The notes under the pieces were generated by a model. The model saw only the letters and a program-made list of their open reading frames with translations. It searched no databases and had not been told where the DNA came from. This document shows positions 36,318 to 46,213 of a stretch of DNA of 64,000 bases, in pieces. Each line of letters opens with the position of its first letter. Positions within the stretch are counted from its first letter, which is position 1. The translations under genes were made by a program, and so were the position numbers. The DNA is from Brevundimonas sp. MYb52 (GTDB lineage Bacteria; Pseudomonadota; Alphaproteobacteria; Caulobacterales; Caulobacteraceae), in the NCBI RefSeq assembly GCF_002979535.1, contig NZ_PCPB01000001.1, positions 1 through 64,000 on the forward strand, read 5' to 3'.

Positions 36318-36812
36318 TTGTACGCTCAACGCAACGCTACGACCGCACCCCGCCCTCGTCAGGGCTTCAACCGTCCCGCCCCCGTGCGTCTGCGCATGGC
36401 TCTGATCATGCGCAAGGGCATGGATTTCGGCTCGCTGGGCGACATGGAGACCGCGCTTCGCTTTGACGGCGTGTCCCTGGCGCCGATCTCCACCGGGGAC
36501 GCCAGTCTGGTCAGCGGCGGCGTGACCGTGCTGGCGACTGCGACGGCGGACGACATCACCGGCGGACGGGTCAAGGGCGTGGTCGTGCCGGGCGGTGCGA
36601 CGGACGAGGCAGGCGTGGCTCAGACCAAGGCGCTGCTGGCGCTGGCCAAGGATCAGGGCCTGCCGGTTCTGGCCTTTGCCGACGGCGTGACCCTGACGGC
36701 CGAAGCCTTTGGCGTGACCGCGGATGCGCCGGGCGCAGTGTTCCAGGGTGGCAAGGTTGCCCTGATCAACGACCGCGCCGAACTGTCGGCGGTGGTCGCG
36801 ACCATTTCCTGA
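36318..36812 (+). CDS. DJ-1/PfpI-like fold protein without the nucleophile
   Basis: The 164-residue protein begins with a basic 35-residue segment and continues with a fold resembling DJ-1/PfpI: KGVVVPGGATDEAG, then LALAKDQGLPVLAFADGVTLTAEAFGV. In DJ-1 proteins a cysteine follows the last strand; here that position reads AFADG, so no nucleophile is visible. The start is TTG, supported by GAAGGAG five bases upstream. In-frame ATGs farther in would remove the basic segment. A binding rather than enzymatic role is inferred. Confidence 0.5.
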   Translation: MYAQRNATTAPRPRQGFNRPAPVRLRMALIMRKGMDFGSLGDMETALRFDGVSLAPISTGDASLVSGGVTVLATATADDITGGRVKGVVVPGGATDEAGVAQTKALLALAKDQGLPVLAFADGVTLTAEAFGVTADAPGAVFQGGKVALINDRAELSAVVATIS

Positions 36813-36827
36813 TGGGCGAGGGCCTGA

Positions 36828-37463
36828 TCAGGCTCGTCTGAACACAAGGCTGATGTTGTTGGCGGGCATCTCCGTCCGCAACGTCAGCGCCAGGCCATGC
36901 GATCGGGCCAGGGCGACGACCGCGTCGCGGTCGCGCAGACCCCAGGCCGGATCGCGGGTCTTCAGGCTGGCGTCAAAGGCTTCGTTGGACGGCGCCAGAG
37001 GGACTTCGGCCTCGCGATAGGGGCCGTAGAGATAGAGCAGGCCGCCGGGGCGCGGCAGAGCGCGCTCCGCCAGCTTCATCAGCCCCTCGGTCGCCGCCCA
37101 CGGGCTGATGTGGACCATATTGATGCAGACGACGGCGTCGTACTGCGCCTCGGGCCAGGTCGCCTCGTCCAGACAGTCCAAGGCCAGCGGCGTTTGCAGT
37201 CGCTCGGTCCCGGCCTCGGCGGCCCAGGCGGCGATGCTGGCGCGCGCGTCCGCGCTGGGATCGCTGGGCGTCCAGTCCAATCCGGGCAGGGCGCTGGAAA
37301 AGAAGACGGCGTGCTGGCCCGAGCCGGAGGCGATTTCCAGAACTCGCCCGCTTTTCGGCAGATGGGCGCGCAGGATGCGAAGGATCGGTTCCGCATTGCG
37401 AAGCGAGGCCGGGGAGGCCAGAGCCCCGTCAGGACGGGCGGTCAGGGTGTCCATGGTGCGCAT
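36828..37463 (-). CDS. DUF938 family SAM-dependent methyltransferase
   Basis: The 211-residue protein belongs to the DUF938 class I methyltransferase group. RVLEIASGSGQHAVFFSSALP (motif I, about residues 40-60) gives the SAM loop, and DAVVCINMVHISPWAATEGLM and LYLYGPYRE follow. The substrate is unknown. An ATG three codons in (37454) is an equally possible start. Confidence 0.82.
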   Translation of the reverse strand: MRTMDTLTARPDGALASPASLRNAEPILRILRAHLPKSGRVLEIASGSGQHAVFFSSALPGLDWTPSDPSADARASIAAWAAEAGTERLQTPLALDCLDEATWPEAQYDAVVCINMVHISPWAATEGLMKLAERALPRPGGLLYLYGPYREAEVPLAPSNEAFDASLKTRDPAWGLRDRDAVVALARSHGLALTLRTEMPANNISLVFRRA

Positions 37464-37508
37464 CCGACTGTGGTATCGCCGCTCGGCGCGACGGGCGACC
37501 GGAAAACA

Positions 37509-37523
37509 TGCTGCGACGCAGCA
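37509..37523. promoter_or_regulatory. PhaR-like palindrome upstream of pckG
   Basis: TGCTGCGACGCAGCA is a perfect 7-1-7 palindrome followed by ATTTT. It contains CTGC-N3-GCAG, the pattern reported for the polyhydroxyalkanoate regulator PhaR in alphaproteobacteria. A near copy lies upstream of the phasin gene (59628). Confidence 0.55.
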
Positions 37524-37669
37524 ATTTTATTCCGAGCGGGGTGAATTCCGGCAACGGTTGACCTTGCGTCGCCTCTGGTGGCATTGCGCCTGTAACAGGG
37601 CGTGATCGGCGCCCGACTCGTCACGGCGGCGTCAGATCGTCGGACGGCACGGTTCAGGAGACCATAGTT

Positions 37670-39520
37670 GTGACTGCAGACGTATCGATTCCGGGACTCT
37701 ATCCCGCGCCGACCGAGCACAAGGGCCTGGTCGCCTGGGTCGCCCAGATCGCGGCCCTGACCAAGCCGGACCGGGTGCACTGGTGCGACGGCTCTGAAGC
37801 CGAAAAATCGGCCATCGTCGCCGACCTGATCGGCAAGGGCACGCTGAAGGAACTGGATCAGGCCAAGCGTCCCGGCTGCTACTACGCCGCTTCGGACCCC
37901 AAGGACGTGGCCCGCGTCGAGAGCCGCACCTTCATCTGCTCGGAAGAGGAGGCCGACGCCGGCCCGACCAATAACTGGGCGGACCCGATCGAGATGCGCG
38001 ACCGCCTCGACGGTCTGTTCGACGGCTGCATGAAGGGCCGGACGATGTATGTCGTCCCCTTCTGCATGGGCCCGCTGGGCTCCAAGATCTCCGCCTTGGG
38101 CGTCGAGATCACCGACAGCGGCTATGTCGCCGTGTCGATGGGCGTCATGACCCGCATGGGCAAGGGCGCGCTGGACATGCTGGGCTCCGATGGCGTCTTC
38201 GTGCCCGCCGTCCACACCCTGGGCGCGCCGCTGGCTGAAGGTCAGGCCGATGTGCCGTGGCCCTGCAACGACGACAAGTGGATCGTCCACTTCCCCGAAA
38301 CCCGCGAAATCTGGTCCTACGGCTCGGGCTACGGCGGCAACGCCCTGCTGGGCAAGAAGTGCTACGCCCTGCGCATCGCCTCGATCATGGCCCGCGACGA
38401 GGGGTGGCTGGCCGAGCATATGCTGATCCTCAAGCTGACCAGCCCCGAGGGCGTGTCCAAGTACGTGGCCGCCGCCTTCCCGAGCGCCTGCGGCAAGACC
38501 AATCTGGCCATGCTGCAACCGGCGCTGGACGGCTGGAAGGCCGAGACGGTCGGCGACGACATCGCCTGGATGCGCTTCGGCGACGATGGCCGCCTCTATG
38601 CTGTGAACCCCGAAGCGGGCTTCTTCGGTGTGGCGCCGGGCACCAGCCGCAACACCAACCACAACGCGCTCGAGACCCTGGCGAAGAACACCATCTTCAC
38701 CAACGTCGCCCTGACCGCTGACGGCGACGTCTGGTGGGAAGGTCTGACCAAGGAAGCGCCTGCGGGCCTGACCAACTGGAAGGGGCAGCCCCACGATCCG
38801 GCCTCGGGCGAGCCTGCTGCTCACCCCAACGCCCGCTTCGCCGCCCCCGCCGGCCAGTGCCCGGCCATCGCGCCCGAGTGGGAAGACCCGGCGGGCGTGC
38901 CGATCGACGCCATCCTGTTCGGCGGTCGCCGCGCCTCGGCTGTGCCGCTGGTGACGGAAGCCTTCGACTGGGAGCACGGGGTCTTCATGGGCTCGACCGT
39001 GGCCTCGGAAGGCACCGCCGCCGCCGAGAACAAGGTCGGCGAGTTGCGCCGCGATCCCTTCGCCATGCTGCCCTTCTGCGGCTACAACATGGGCGACTAT
39101 TTCGGCCACTGGCTGAAGCTGGGCGAGAAGGCGGATGCGGCCAAGCTGCCGCGCCTCTTCTTCGTCAACTGGTTCCGCAAGAACGAGGACGGCAAGTTCG
39201 TCTGGCCGGGCTTTGGCGACAACGCCCGCGTGCTGAAGTGGATCGTCGAGCGTCTGGACCGTCAGGCCGAGGCTGTGGACACCCCGGTCGGACGCCTGCC
39301 GACCAAGGCTGCGCTGGACCTGTCGGGCCTGAGCCTGTCGGACGCCGACCTGAAGATCCTGCTGGACGTCGACGCCGACGTCTGGACCGAGGAAGCCAGC
39401 CTGATCCCCGCCTTCTACGAGAAGTTCGGCGATCGCCTGCCCAAGGCTCTGTGGGGCCAGCACGCGGCCCTGACCAAGCGCCTAGAAGAGGCTCGCGCCG
39501 CCAAGCTGGCCGCCGAGTAA
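37670..39520 (+). CDS. pckG: Phosphoenolpyruvate carboxykinase (GTP)
   Basis: The 616-residue enzyme converts oxaloacetate and GTP to PEP, CO2 and GDP, the entry step of gluconeogenesis. The GTP-type family is shown by the [10 protein letters not shown]-loop with reactive Cys (Lys276), GDDIAWMRF, the [12 protein letters not shown] stretch, and [15 protein letters not shown]. The start is GTG with CAGGAG upstream. A PhaR-like palindrome lies 150 bp upstream, hinting at control by carbon-storage state. Confidence 0.95.
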   Translation: MTADVSIPGLYPAPTEHKGLVAWVAQIAALTKPDRVHWCDGSEAEKSAIVADLIGKGTLKELDQAKRPGCYYAASDPKDVARVESRTFICSEEEADAGPTNNWADPIEMRDRLDGLFDGCMKGRTMYVVPFCMGPLGSKISALGVEITDSGYVAVSMGVMTRMGKGALDMLGSDGVFVPAVHTLGAPLAEGQADVPWPCNDDKWIVHFPETREIWSYGSGYGGNALLGKKCYALRIASIMARDEGWLAEHMLILKLTSPEGVSKYVAAAFPSACGKTNLAMLQPALDGWKAETVGDDIAWMRFGDDGRLYAVNPEAGFFGVAPGTSRNTNHNALETLAKNTIFTNVALTADGDVWWEGLTKEAPAGLTNWKGQPHDPASGEPAAHPNARFAAPAGQCPAIAPEWEDPAGVPIDAILFGGRRASAVPLVTEAFDWEHGVFMGSTVASEGTAAAENKVGELRRDPFAMLPFCGYNMGDYFGHWLKLGEKADAAKLPRLFFVNWFRKNEDGKFVWPGFGDNARVLKWIVERLDRQAEAVDTPVGRLPTKAALDLSGLSLSDADLKILLDVDADVWTEEASLIPAFYEKFGDRLPKALWGQHAALTKRLEEARAAKLAAE

Positions 39521-39568
39521 GACAAAAGCCGGGTTGAAATCGGGGCGCGGGAGGTCGAAGGACAGCCC

Positions 39569-40579
39569 GTGCCCCTTTTCAATTCTCAAGACATCCTTGT
39601 GGTCGGCGCGGGCGTTCTGGGCCTGTGCACGGCGGCGGAACTGGCCCGGCGCGGCCATGTCGTGACCGTGGTCGATCCCGGCGGTCTGAACGCCTCGGGC
39701 GTGGCGGCGGGAATGATCGCCCCGGCCATGGAAAGCGCTATCGACGACCTGAGCCCTGATCACGCCGAACTGCTGCGGCGCGCCCGCGACGCCTGGAGCG
39801 AGTTCGCGGAGGCGACGGGCGTTCGGCTAGACCGTGGCGCGGCTGAATGGCGCGGGGGGAATATTGAGGCTCTGGCGGGGCGGCTAGCGACGCTAGGCTT
39901 CGCCTATGACTATGACCGCGACGCAGGGCGGCTGACGACGGACGAAGACTGGAAGGTCGAGCCTGAGCAGGCGCTGGTGGCGCTGTGCCGGGGTGTTCGC
40001 ACTCTTGAAGGCCGGGCGACGGACCTGGTGCGCCTTGACGCTCGCTGGCGCGGCGAGACAACGGCAGGGCCGGTCGAAGCTGATCATGTCGTGCTGGCGA
40101 CCGGGGCGGGGGCGGCGCTGGATGGCCTGCCCGAGGACGCCGCACGGCTGCTGGCTTTGATCGCGCCCATCCGAGGTCAGATTGGTCTGGTCAGCGAGCG
40201 GCTGGTCGAACACGTCGTGCGTGGTCCCGGCGCCTATGTGGCGCCGATGGGGCTAGGCTGTGTGATCGGGGCGACGATGGAGGCGGGCGAGCGGTCGTTG
40301 ACGCCTGATCCTGAACGCTGCGCACAGATGCTGGACGCGGCCTGGGCCGTGCTGGGCCAGACGCCGCGACCGCTGACAATCGAGTGGCGCGCGGGCGTGC
40401 GTGGGGCGACGCCCGACGGTCTGCCGATGGCGGGGGCGGTCGGGGGCGGGCTGCATCTGGCCCTGGGGCCGCGTCGCAACGGCTGGCTGCTGGGGCCGCT
40501 GGTCGCGGGCGTGGTGGCTGACGAAGTCGAGGGCCGGTCCTCGAAAGAACCGACCCTCGCCCCCCGTCGCTTCACCTGA
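39569..40579 (+). CDS. FAD-dependent oxidoreductase, DAO/ThiO-like
   Basis: The 336-residue protein has an N-terminal dinucleotide fold (VVGAGVLGLCTAAELARRGHVVTVVD, GxGxxG at 13-18). The C-terminal DAO pattern is WRAGVRGATPDGLPMAG and a final FAD-binding stretch LALGPRRNGWLLGPL. It resembles glycine oxidase (ThiO) and D-amino-acid oxidases; with no thi genes beside it the substrate is open. The start is GTG, with GAAGGACA upstream. It lies 48 bases after pckG and may share its transcript. Confidence 0.78.
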   Translation: MPLFNSQDILVVGAGVLGLCTAAELARRGHVVTVVDPGGLNASGVAAGMIAPAMESAIDDLSPDHAELLRRARDAWSEFAEATGVRLDRGAAEWRGGNIEALAGRLATLGFAYDYDRDAGRLTTDEDWKVEPEQALVALCRGVRTLEGRATDLVRLDARWRGETTAGPVEADHVVLATGAGAALDGLPEDAARLLALIAPIRGQIGLVSERLVEHVVRGPGAYVAPMGLGCVIGATMEAGERSLTPDPERCAQMLDAAWAVLGQTPRPLTIEWRAGVRGATPDGLPMAGAVGGGLHLALGPRRNGWLLGPLVAGVVADEVEGRSSKEPTLAPRRFT

Positions 40580-40588
40580 CGTTCGAGC

Positions 40589-41323
40589 CTACTCGGGCAG
40601 GGTGAAGCGAATGGCCATGCTGACGCGGGCGCCGTCGACGGCCTGACCATCGACCGTGCGCGGGCTGAGGCGGAAGTAGCGCGTCAGGCCCAGAGCGGCG
40701 CGCCCGAAGCCTTGATTGCCCGGCGTTTCCGAGGCGACCGAACAGCCGGTCAGGCTGCCGTCCACCTTGACCAGGCAGGACAGGTTGGCCACGCCGCTGA
40801 CGCCGCGCGCCTCGGCGTTGGAGGGGTAGGCCCGCATCATCTGCTCGGCCGACGGCTTCCTGAGCCAGTCGGGGTTGGTGATGACTGGCGGCGAGCGCAC
40901 CGGTTCGGCGGCGACCGCCGTGCCGGTCGAAGGCTCGCTGGCGGGGGCGGTGATGTTGATGGCCGGTCCGGCGTCAATCGAGGTGACGGGCGCGATCGGA
41001 ACCGGCAGCGGCGCCACGTTGGACGGAATCACCGTCTCGGGCCGATGGATCGGCGGAGTCGGCGCCGGAGGAACCTTGGGCGTGACGGTCGGTTCCGGCG
41101 GCTTGGGCATGGGCAGGATGTCGATGCGCGTGATCGGCCCCTCGCTTTCCACGGGAATGTCCGCCAGCTCAAAGCGTTGGTTATAGAGCCAGACCCCGGC
41201 CCCGACATGGACCAGGGCGGAAACCCCGATCGCCGCCCACATCCAGCGCGGGATCGGCTTTTTCCGTTCGGCGAAATCGATGGGGCTGACCAGTCCGGGG
41301 CCGCCCGCGGTTCTCATCATCAT
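40589..41323 (-). CDS. TonB-family protein
   Basis: The 244-residue protein has a cytoplasmic N-terminus, one membrane helix ([21 protein letters not shown], about residues 27-47), a Pro-rich periplasmic span with [19 protein letters not shown], and a TonB C-terminal domain (about 165-244) with [20 protein letters not shown]. It is the second TonB-like gene in the window. Three ATGs in tandem (41323, 41320, 41317) follow GAAGG; the second or third has the better spacing. Confidence 0.78.
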   Translation of the reverse strand: MMMRTAGGPGLVSPIDFAERKKPIPRWMWAAIGVSALVHVGAGVWLYNQRFELADIPVESEGPITRIDILPMPKPPEPTVTPKVPPAPTPPIHRPETVIPSNVAPLPVPIAPVTSIDAGPAINITAPASEPSTGTAVAAEPVRSPPVITNPDWLRKPSAEQMMRAYPSNAEARGVSGVANLSCLVKVDGSLTGCSVASETPGNQGFGRAALGLTRYFRLSPRTVDGQAVDGARVSMAIRFTLPE

Positions 41324-41424
41324 GGCCTTCAACGCCTCCTGTCGTCGGCCCTCCCCAGCGCCCACGGAACAAAGTTCGCGCCAGGCTTGCGGCTTTATTG
41401 CGGCGCTTGTTTATTAGGCTTTCA

Positions 41425-41438
41425 TTAACCTTGGTTAG
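41425..41438. promoter_or_regulatory. Palindrome between divergent genes
   Basis: TTAACCTTGGTTAG is a 14-base near-perfect palindrome between the tonB-like and transglycosylase genes, 14 bases before the latter's ATG. It could be an operator. It does not match the CtrA spacing of TTAA-N7-TTAA. Confidence 0.35.
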
Positions 41439-41452
41439 CGACCGTCAACCAT

Positions 41453-42259
41453 ATGAGCGTAGGAGCGATTCCATCATCCGGCGGGGTTGAGGCGGCCATT
41501 CGGCGTGCGTCCAGCACGACCGGCGTGGACTTCGACTTCCTGATGAAGACGGCGCGTCGCGAAAGCGCGATGAACCCCTCCGCGCGGGCCTCGACCTCGT
41601 CGGCCTCAGGCCTGTTCCAGTTCATCGAGCAGACCTGGCTGGCCACGGTCAAGCAGCACGGCGCCAAGCACGGCTATGGCCAGTACGCCGATCTGATTCA
41701 TCGCGGCGACGACGGCCGCTGGCGGGTGCAGGGCTCGGCCCGCAACGTGGTGCTGGACCTGCGCTTCGACGCCCAGGCCGCCTCGGCCATGGCGGCGGAA
41801 CTGACGGCCTCGAACGCCGCCTATCTGCGCGGCCGCACGGGGCAGGAGCCAGGGGCAGGCGATCTCTACGCCGCCCACTTCCTCGGCCCGGCGGGCGCCG
41901 CCAAGCTGATGGAGGCCATGCAGTCGCGGCCGGGCGCCAGCGCGGCCTCGCTGTTCCCCGACGCGGCCTCGGCCAATCGCTCGATCTTCTACCGCAATGG
42001 ACGTCACGCTACGGTGGCCGAGGTTCACGCCAACCTGCAGCGCACGGCGGGCGAGGGCGCGCCGGCGTCGGGCGTCGGGTCGGCTCCGAAGAACGCCATG
42101 CCGGACCTGAGCGAGAAGGATCGCATGCTGGCGGCCCGTCTGGATCGGCTGAAGCAGGACCAGAGTCTGCTGGCTTTGCTGCTGGGGCAGGACGGTCAGG
42201 GCGGCAAGAGCAGCGGGTTTGGCGGAGCCTTCGCACCGCCTGCGGAGACCTCTGTCTGA
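41453..42259 (+). CDS. Lytic transglycosylase (SLT) domain protein
   Basis: The 268-residue protein has an SLT-type lysozyme fold in the first 160 residues. The catalytic Glu37 is in ARRESAMNP, followed by SSASGLFQFIEQTW and later YAAHFLGPAGA. Such enzymes cleave the glycan chain of peptidoglycan. No signal peptide is evident, which is odd for a wall enzyme; export by another route or with a flagellar or secretion apparatus is possible. The C-terminal 80 residues are low in complexity. Four DUF2336/Hpt/NadK genes follow. Confidence 0.75.
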   Translation: MSVGAIPSSGGVEAAIRRASSTTGVDFDFLMKTARRESAMNPSARASTSSASGLFQFIEQTWLATVKQHGAKHGYGQYADLIHRGDDGRWRVQGSARNVVLDLRFDAQAASAMAAELTASNAAYLRGRTGQEPGAGDLYAAHFLGPAGAAKLMEAMQSRPGASAASLFPDAASANRSIFYRNGRHATVAEVHANLQRTAGEGAPASGVGSAPKNAMPDLSEKDRMLAARLDRLKQDQSLLALLLGQDGQGGKSSGFGGAFAPPAETSV

Positions 42260-42356
42260 ACGAACGTAGTTTCGCCTCACTCCTAACGAGGCGTTAACTA
42301 TGTAAAGCTAAGCGTGACGATTGATTCTTCGCCCGCCTAGCTCATGAGCTCCTTGC

Positions 42357-43499
42357 ATGACCGCCTACCGCGCCCGACTGACGGAAAGCGACATCCGGCG
42401 CCTGATCAAGTCTGACGCGGAAGACGAGCGCGCGGCGGCGGCGCACAAGCTGTGCCGAAGCATCGACCGGATGCCTCTGGACGAGGCGGATCGCGCGGCG
42501 GCGCAGAAGATCCTGATCGTCATGGCCAATGACACGGCCGAACTGGTGCGTCGCGCCCTGGCGGTGACGCTGAAGGCCTCCGACCTGATGCCGCGAGAGG
42601 TGGCGCGTCGTCTGGTCGCCGACGTGGATAGCGTCGCCCTGCCCATCATCACCAGTTCGCCGGTCTTTACCGATGACGACCTGATCGAGATCGTGCGCGC
42701 CGGTTCGGTGGTGCGTCAGAACGCCGTGGCCTCGCGCCATCGCGTGCCCCGCGACGTGGCGACAGTTCTAGCGGCCGAGGGCGGGGTATTGGCGGTGCGT
42801 GCGCTGGCGGCCAACGACAACGCCGACATTTCCGAAGCGGCCCTGGGCGTAGTCATCGACCGGTTTGGTCAGACCTCCGAGATCGTGGCCGCCATTGCCT
42901 ATCGTCAGGTCCTGCCGCTGTCGGTGACCGAGCGGCTGGTGGCCCTGGCCAGCGACGCCGTGCGCGAACATCTGGTGACGCGTCATGCGGTGGCGCCCGA
43001 GACCGCCATCCAGTTCGCCCATTTCGCGCGCGAGCGGGCGACGGTCGATCTGGTGGATCAGGCGCGGGTCAGCAACGACCTGTCGGCCTTTGTCGCCGGA
43101 TTGAACGCGCGCAAGGCGTTGAACGCCTCATTGCTACTGCGGGCCTTGGCGCGCGGGCAAATGGCGCTGTTTGAGCACGCACTGGCCGAACTGACCGGCA
43201 CACCTCATCATCGCGCCTGGCTGATGGTGCACGACGCCGGGCCCCTGGGTCTGAAGGCCATCTATGATCGGGCGGGCCTGCCTCCGCGCCTGTTTCAGGC
43301 CTTCCGGGCAGGCGTTGATACCTGGCGCGCCTTGCAGGCCGAGGGCGGCGACACCGCCAGCGACGACTTCCGCCAGCGGATGTTGGAGCGTTTCCTGAGC
43401 CAGCGCCCCAATACGTCACGCGACGATCTGGCCTACCTGATGGAGCGACTGGACCGTCCGGCGGCCCAGAACGCGGAAACTGCCGTCAGCGCCGCCTGA
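42357..43499 (+). CDS. DUF2336 helical-repeat protein
   Basis: The 380-residue protein belongs to the alphaproteobacterial DUF2336 family. The chain is almost all alpha-helical, with repeated segments such as RALAVTLKASDLMPREVARRLVADVD and LVALASDAVREHLVTRHAV that look like HEAT/ARM repeats. Function is unknown. It converges on the Hpt gene with a bidirectional terminator between, and a second DUF2336 gene lies 1.4 kb away on the other strand. Confidence 0.75.
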   Translation: MTAYRARLTESDIRRLIKSDAEDERAAAAHKLCRSIDRMPLDEADRAAAQKILIVMANDTAELVRRALAVTLKASDLMPREVARRLVADVDSVALPIITSSPVFTDDDLIEIVRAGSVVRQNAVASRHRVPRDVATVLAAEGGVLAVRALAANDNADISEAALGVVIDRFGQTSEIVAAIAYRQVLPLSVTERLVALASDAVREHLVTRHAVAPETAIQFAHFARERATVDLVDQARVSNDLSAFVAGLNARKALNASLLLRALARGQMALFEHALAELTGTPHHRAWLMVHDAGPLGLKAIYDRAGLPPRLFQAFRAGVDTWRALQAEGGDTASDDFRQRMLERFLSQRPNTSRDDLAYLMERLDRPAAQNAETAVSAA

Positions 43500-43517
43500 T
43501 CAAACGCCAGGCAAGAA

Positions 43518-43548
43518 AAAAGGCGCCCCGGCATCGGCGGCGCCTTTT
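43518..43548. terminator. Bidirectional terminator
   Basis: AAAAGGCGCC (43518-43527) and GGCGCCTTTT (43539-43548) form a perfect 10-bp stem with an 11-base loop, with A and T runs on the two sides. It serves the converging DUF2336 and Hpt genes. Confidence 0.9.
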
Positions 43549-43571
43549 CCTTGGCTTTTCTTCGCCAGCCG

Positions 43572-44045
43572 TCAGGCCAGATGTTCGGCGACGCGCGCTT
43601 CCAAGGTTTCGGCCAGTTCGCGACCGACCGGGTGCTCGTCGGTCTGGATCTCGTCACGGACCACGGCGCGGATGGCGTCGATGTGAGCGTCGAGGATGGC
43701 CACCGAGGCCTGCATCCGCTTGTCGGCGTCGTCCATCATCCGGCACAGCGAACCGGCGATGCGGGTGACCAGCGGATACTGATAGGTGGCGCCCAGCCCC
43801 TTCAGGTCGTGGGCGCGGAAATAGAGAGCCTCGGCCGTCTCGGGCGTATAGCCCTTGGCGCGGATGTCGGCCTGGGCCTGATCCAGCTTGACGATTTCGT
43901 CGTTCAGCCACTGGCCGAACTGGGCCGACATGGCCTTGAGGGCGGCCTCGGCCTTGGCGATGGCGTCGGCGTCGATGCCGCCGAAGCCGCCGACCTTGGC
44001 GCGCAGCGGGTTGGGCGGACGAATGACCTGGGGAGGGTTGCTCAC
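43572..44045 (-). CDS. Hpt-domain phosphotransfer protein
   Basis: The 157-residue protein is a stand-alone histidine phosphotransferase. FRAHDLKGLGATYQYPLVTRIAGSLCRMM (about residues 76-104) is the Hpt helix, with His79 as the phosphorylated residue. Such proteins carry phosphate between a hybrid kinase and a response regulator; neither partner is nearby. Its neighbours are DUF2336 genes and nadK, giving a possible but unproven link. Confidence 0.85.
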   Translation of the reverse strand: MSNPPQVIRPPNPLRAKVGGFGGIDADAIAKAEAALKAMSAQFGQWLNDEIVKLDQAQADIRAKGYTPETAEALYFRAHDLKGLGATYQYPLVTRIAGSLCRMMDDADKRMQASVAILDAHIDAIRAVVRDEIQTDEHPVGRELAETLEARVAEHLA

Positions 44046-44107
44046 GTGACGGGCTCCTGAACTCGTGAGGTCACCTTATGCGGCGGAGCCTTAAAAACCC
44101 GTGACGT

Positions 44108-44938
44108 TCAACTGGCGAACTGCTCGGCCATGACGCGCTCCTCGAATGAGCGCCCTGCATCGAACAGCATGGTCAGGCTGATGTCGCGGCGTTCGCGCAC
44201 CTCGACCCGAGTGACGCGGCGGACTTCGAAATTATCGGCGGTGGCGCTGACCGGGCGCTTGTCCGGCTCCAGCACCTCGAAGCGCACCCGCGCGGTATGC
44301 GACAGCAGGGCGCCGCGCCAGCGCCGGGGACGGAAGGCGCTGATCGGCGTCAGCGCCAGACTGGGCGCATCCAGAGGGATGATCGGGCCGTGCGCTGACA
44401 GGTTGTAGGCGGTTGAGCCAGCGGGCGTGGCCACCATGCAGCCGTCGCAGCTCAGTTCCTCCAGCCGCACCTTGTCGTTGATGCTGACACGCAGCTTGGC
44501 GGTCTGGCGCGTCTGACGCAGCAGGGAGACCTCGTTGATGGCCAGGCCGCTGTGGACCTCGCCGCTCTCGACCCAGGCATCCATCTGCAGAGGATGGATG
44601 ACGGTGCGGTCGGCCTCGGCCAGGCGAGCCGGCAGATCGTCTTCGTCGTAGTCATTCATCAGGAAACCGACCGAGCCCCGGTTCATGCCATAGACCGGGG
44701 TGCGGAGCTGCAGGTTGTTGTGCAGGGTCTCCAGCATGAAGCCGTCGCCGCCCAGGGCGACGATCACGTCCGCTTCGGCCACCGGCACGGAGCCGTAGCG
44801 TTCGGTCAGCCGTTCGCGCGCCGTTTCCGCTTCAGGGCGGTCGCTGGCGACGAAGGTCAGGGCGAGGGGGGCGGAGGTGTTCACGCCTTCACGCAAGCTG
44901 AGCGGAGCCTCTGTGTCAAACGGAAGCGCCGCCGACAT
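44108..44938 (-). CDS. nadK: NAD kinase
   Basis: The 276-residue enzyme phosphorylates NAD to NADP. The GGDG motif (residues 63-66, [13 protein letters not shown]), [23 protein letters not shown] and [15 protein letters not shown] are all present. The ATG at 44938 overlaps the upstream DUF2336 gene by 23 bases; a GTG at 44884 would remove 18 non-conserved residues. It is probably cotranscribed with the DUF2336 gene. Confidence 0.93.
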   Translation of the reverse strand: MSAALPFDTEAPLSLREGVNTSAPLALTFVASDRPEAETARERLTERYGSVPVAEADVIVALGGDGFMLETLHNNLQLRTPVYGMNRGSVGFLMNDYDEDDLPARLAEADRTVIHPLQMDAWVESGEVHSGLAINEVSLLRQTRQTAKLRVSINDKVRLEELSCDGCMVATPAGSTAYNLSAHGPIIPLDAPSLALTPISAFRPRRWRGALLSHTARVRFEVLEPDKRPVSATADNFEVRRVTRVEVRERRDISLTMLFDAGRSFEERVMAEQFAS

Positions 44939-46049
44939 CGGCCATCAAGAGGCGAAATTCATAGGCGGCCTGATCGGCTGAACGCTCGGCCAGACGCCAG
45001 GCCGAACTGTCGGGATCGCGCGGGAAGCCTTTGTTCAGCTTGCGGATTTCGGTCAAGATTGCAGGAAAGGCGGCGCGATCCAGTCCAACGGCGATGCAGG
45101 CCAGGAACAGGGGGCGCGCCGTATCGCCGCCCAGGGCGTGCAGAACCTGAGACACCTCGAACCGGCCCAGGGTCGCCAGGCCGTGGGCGAAGACGCCCAG
45201 CTTTTCCTCACGCAGGGCGCGGATGAGATAGGCGGGGCGAAGCTGGCCTGCCGCATGCAGTTTGGCCACCAACCGCGCGTCGATGTCTTCGGCGGCGGGC
45301 AGGGCGGCCACGGCCTTCCATTCGACGCCGGCGCCTTGGTGGACGGCGGCCTGGACGGCTTCGGCCAGTCGCGCGGGATCGAGGGGAAAGCGGTCGCTGA
45401 TCGCCTGTCGCAGGGCGTCGCCGACCCATTGATACAGGCGCAGGGCCAGGGTCTCGTCCAATGACGGATGACGGGTCAGCGGCGCGCGCAGGGCGGCCAG
45501 TTGTCGCGATCGGGCGACCAGGTCGGCGAAGGCGGCGGTTTCAATGCGAGCGCTGCGGTTGGTGGCCAAGGCGGTCATCACCGCCGGATCGCCGCCGGCG
45601 ACGATGGCGCGCGCCACGGCGGCGCCGATGTCGGGGCGCAGGGCGACCTGAATCTGATGTTCGATCGAGCAGTCGGCCAGAAGCTGCAACAGGTCGTTGT
45701 CGAGCAGCAGCGGGCTGGCGGCGATCACCGGGCGAGCGATGTCGATCTCGTCGGCGGCCAGCATCCGCACCAGGGCGGCGGGGGGCCAGTCGGCCTTGGC
45801 CAGCCGCTGGGCCAGAGCCTGGCGTATTTCGCGCTCCGCGTCGCGGGTCAAGGCGATGAAGATGTCGGCCAGGGCTTCGGGCGCGCCGCCGTGGGCGCCG
45901 GCGGATTCATAGAGGCCGGCGATCCCCATCAACAGGCGGTTCTGATCATCGGGCGAGCGCTTCTTGGCCAGGTCCAGCAACTGGTTCAAACCGGACAGGG
46001 GAACGGCCTGCGAGGGCTTGGCCGGATCTAGCGGAACGACTGTGGACAC
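44916..46049 (-). CDS. Second DUF2336 helical-repeat protein
   Basis: The 377-residue protein is again all-helical with DUF2336-type repeats ([46 protein letters not shown] near residues 70-115). Its N-terminus resembles a scaffold segment, with [19 protein letters not shown]. Sequence similarity to the DUF2336 protein at 42357 is limited to the repeat pattern. It overlaps nadK by 23 bases, so one message is likely. Function unknown. Confidence 0.75.
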   Translation of the reverse strand: MSTVVPLDPAKPSQAVPLSGLNQLLDLAKKRSPDDQNRLLMGIAGLYESAGAHGGAPEALADIFIALTRDAEREIRQALAQRLAKADWPPAALVRMLAADEIDIARPVIAASPLLLDNDLLQLLADCSIEHQIQVALRPDIGAAVARAIVAGGDPAVMTALATNRSARIETAAFADLVARSRQLAALRAPLTRHPSLDETLALRLYQWVGDALRQAISDRFPLDPARLAEAVQAAVHQGAGVEWKAVAALPAAEDIDARLVAKLHAAGQLRPAYLIRALREEKLGVFAHGLATLGRFEVSQVLHALGGDTARPLFLACIAVGLDRAAFPAILTEIRKLNKGFPRDPDSSAWRLAERSADQAAYEFRLLMADVGGASV

Positions 46050-46213
46050 CGGCGGCTCCGCGGATCGAAAAACGGCCGCGTAAGGCCGCGCGTCATCATC
46101 GTGCGCGGGCGTGAAAACAGGGTTAACGAAATCCTTCTGCAGCGGACGCGGGTCGCTTGACGGCGAGGCAAGGCGGGGCGACCTTCAACCTAACAATGAT
46201 AAGGGAGGTCGTT

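Noticed and set aside
37442..39463. 673-codon antisense frame opposite pckG
   Set aside because: Shadow of an unmistakable PEP carboxykinase.
41425..41438. CtrA binding site
   Set aside because: TTAA and TTAG are separated by six bases, not seven, and the site is better read as a palindrome.
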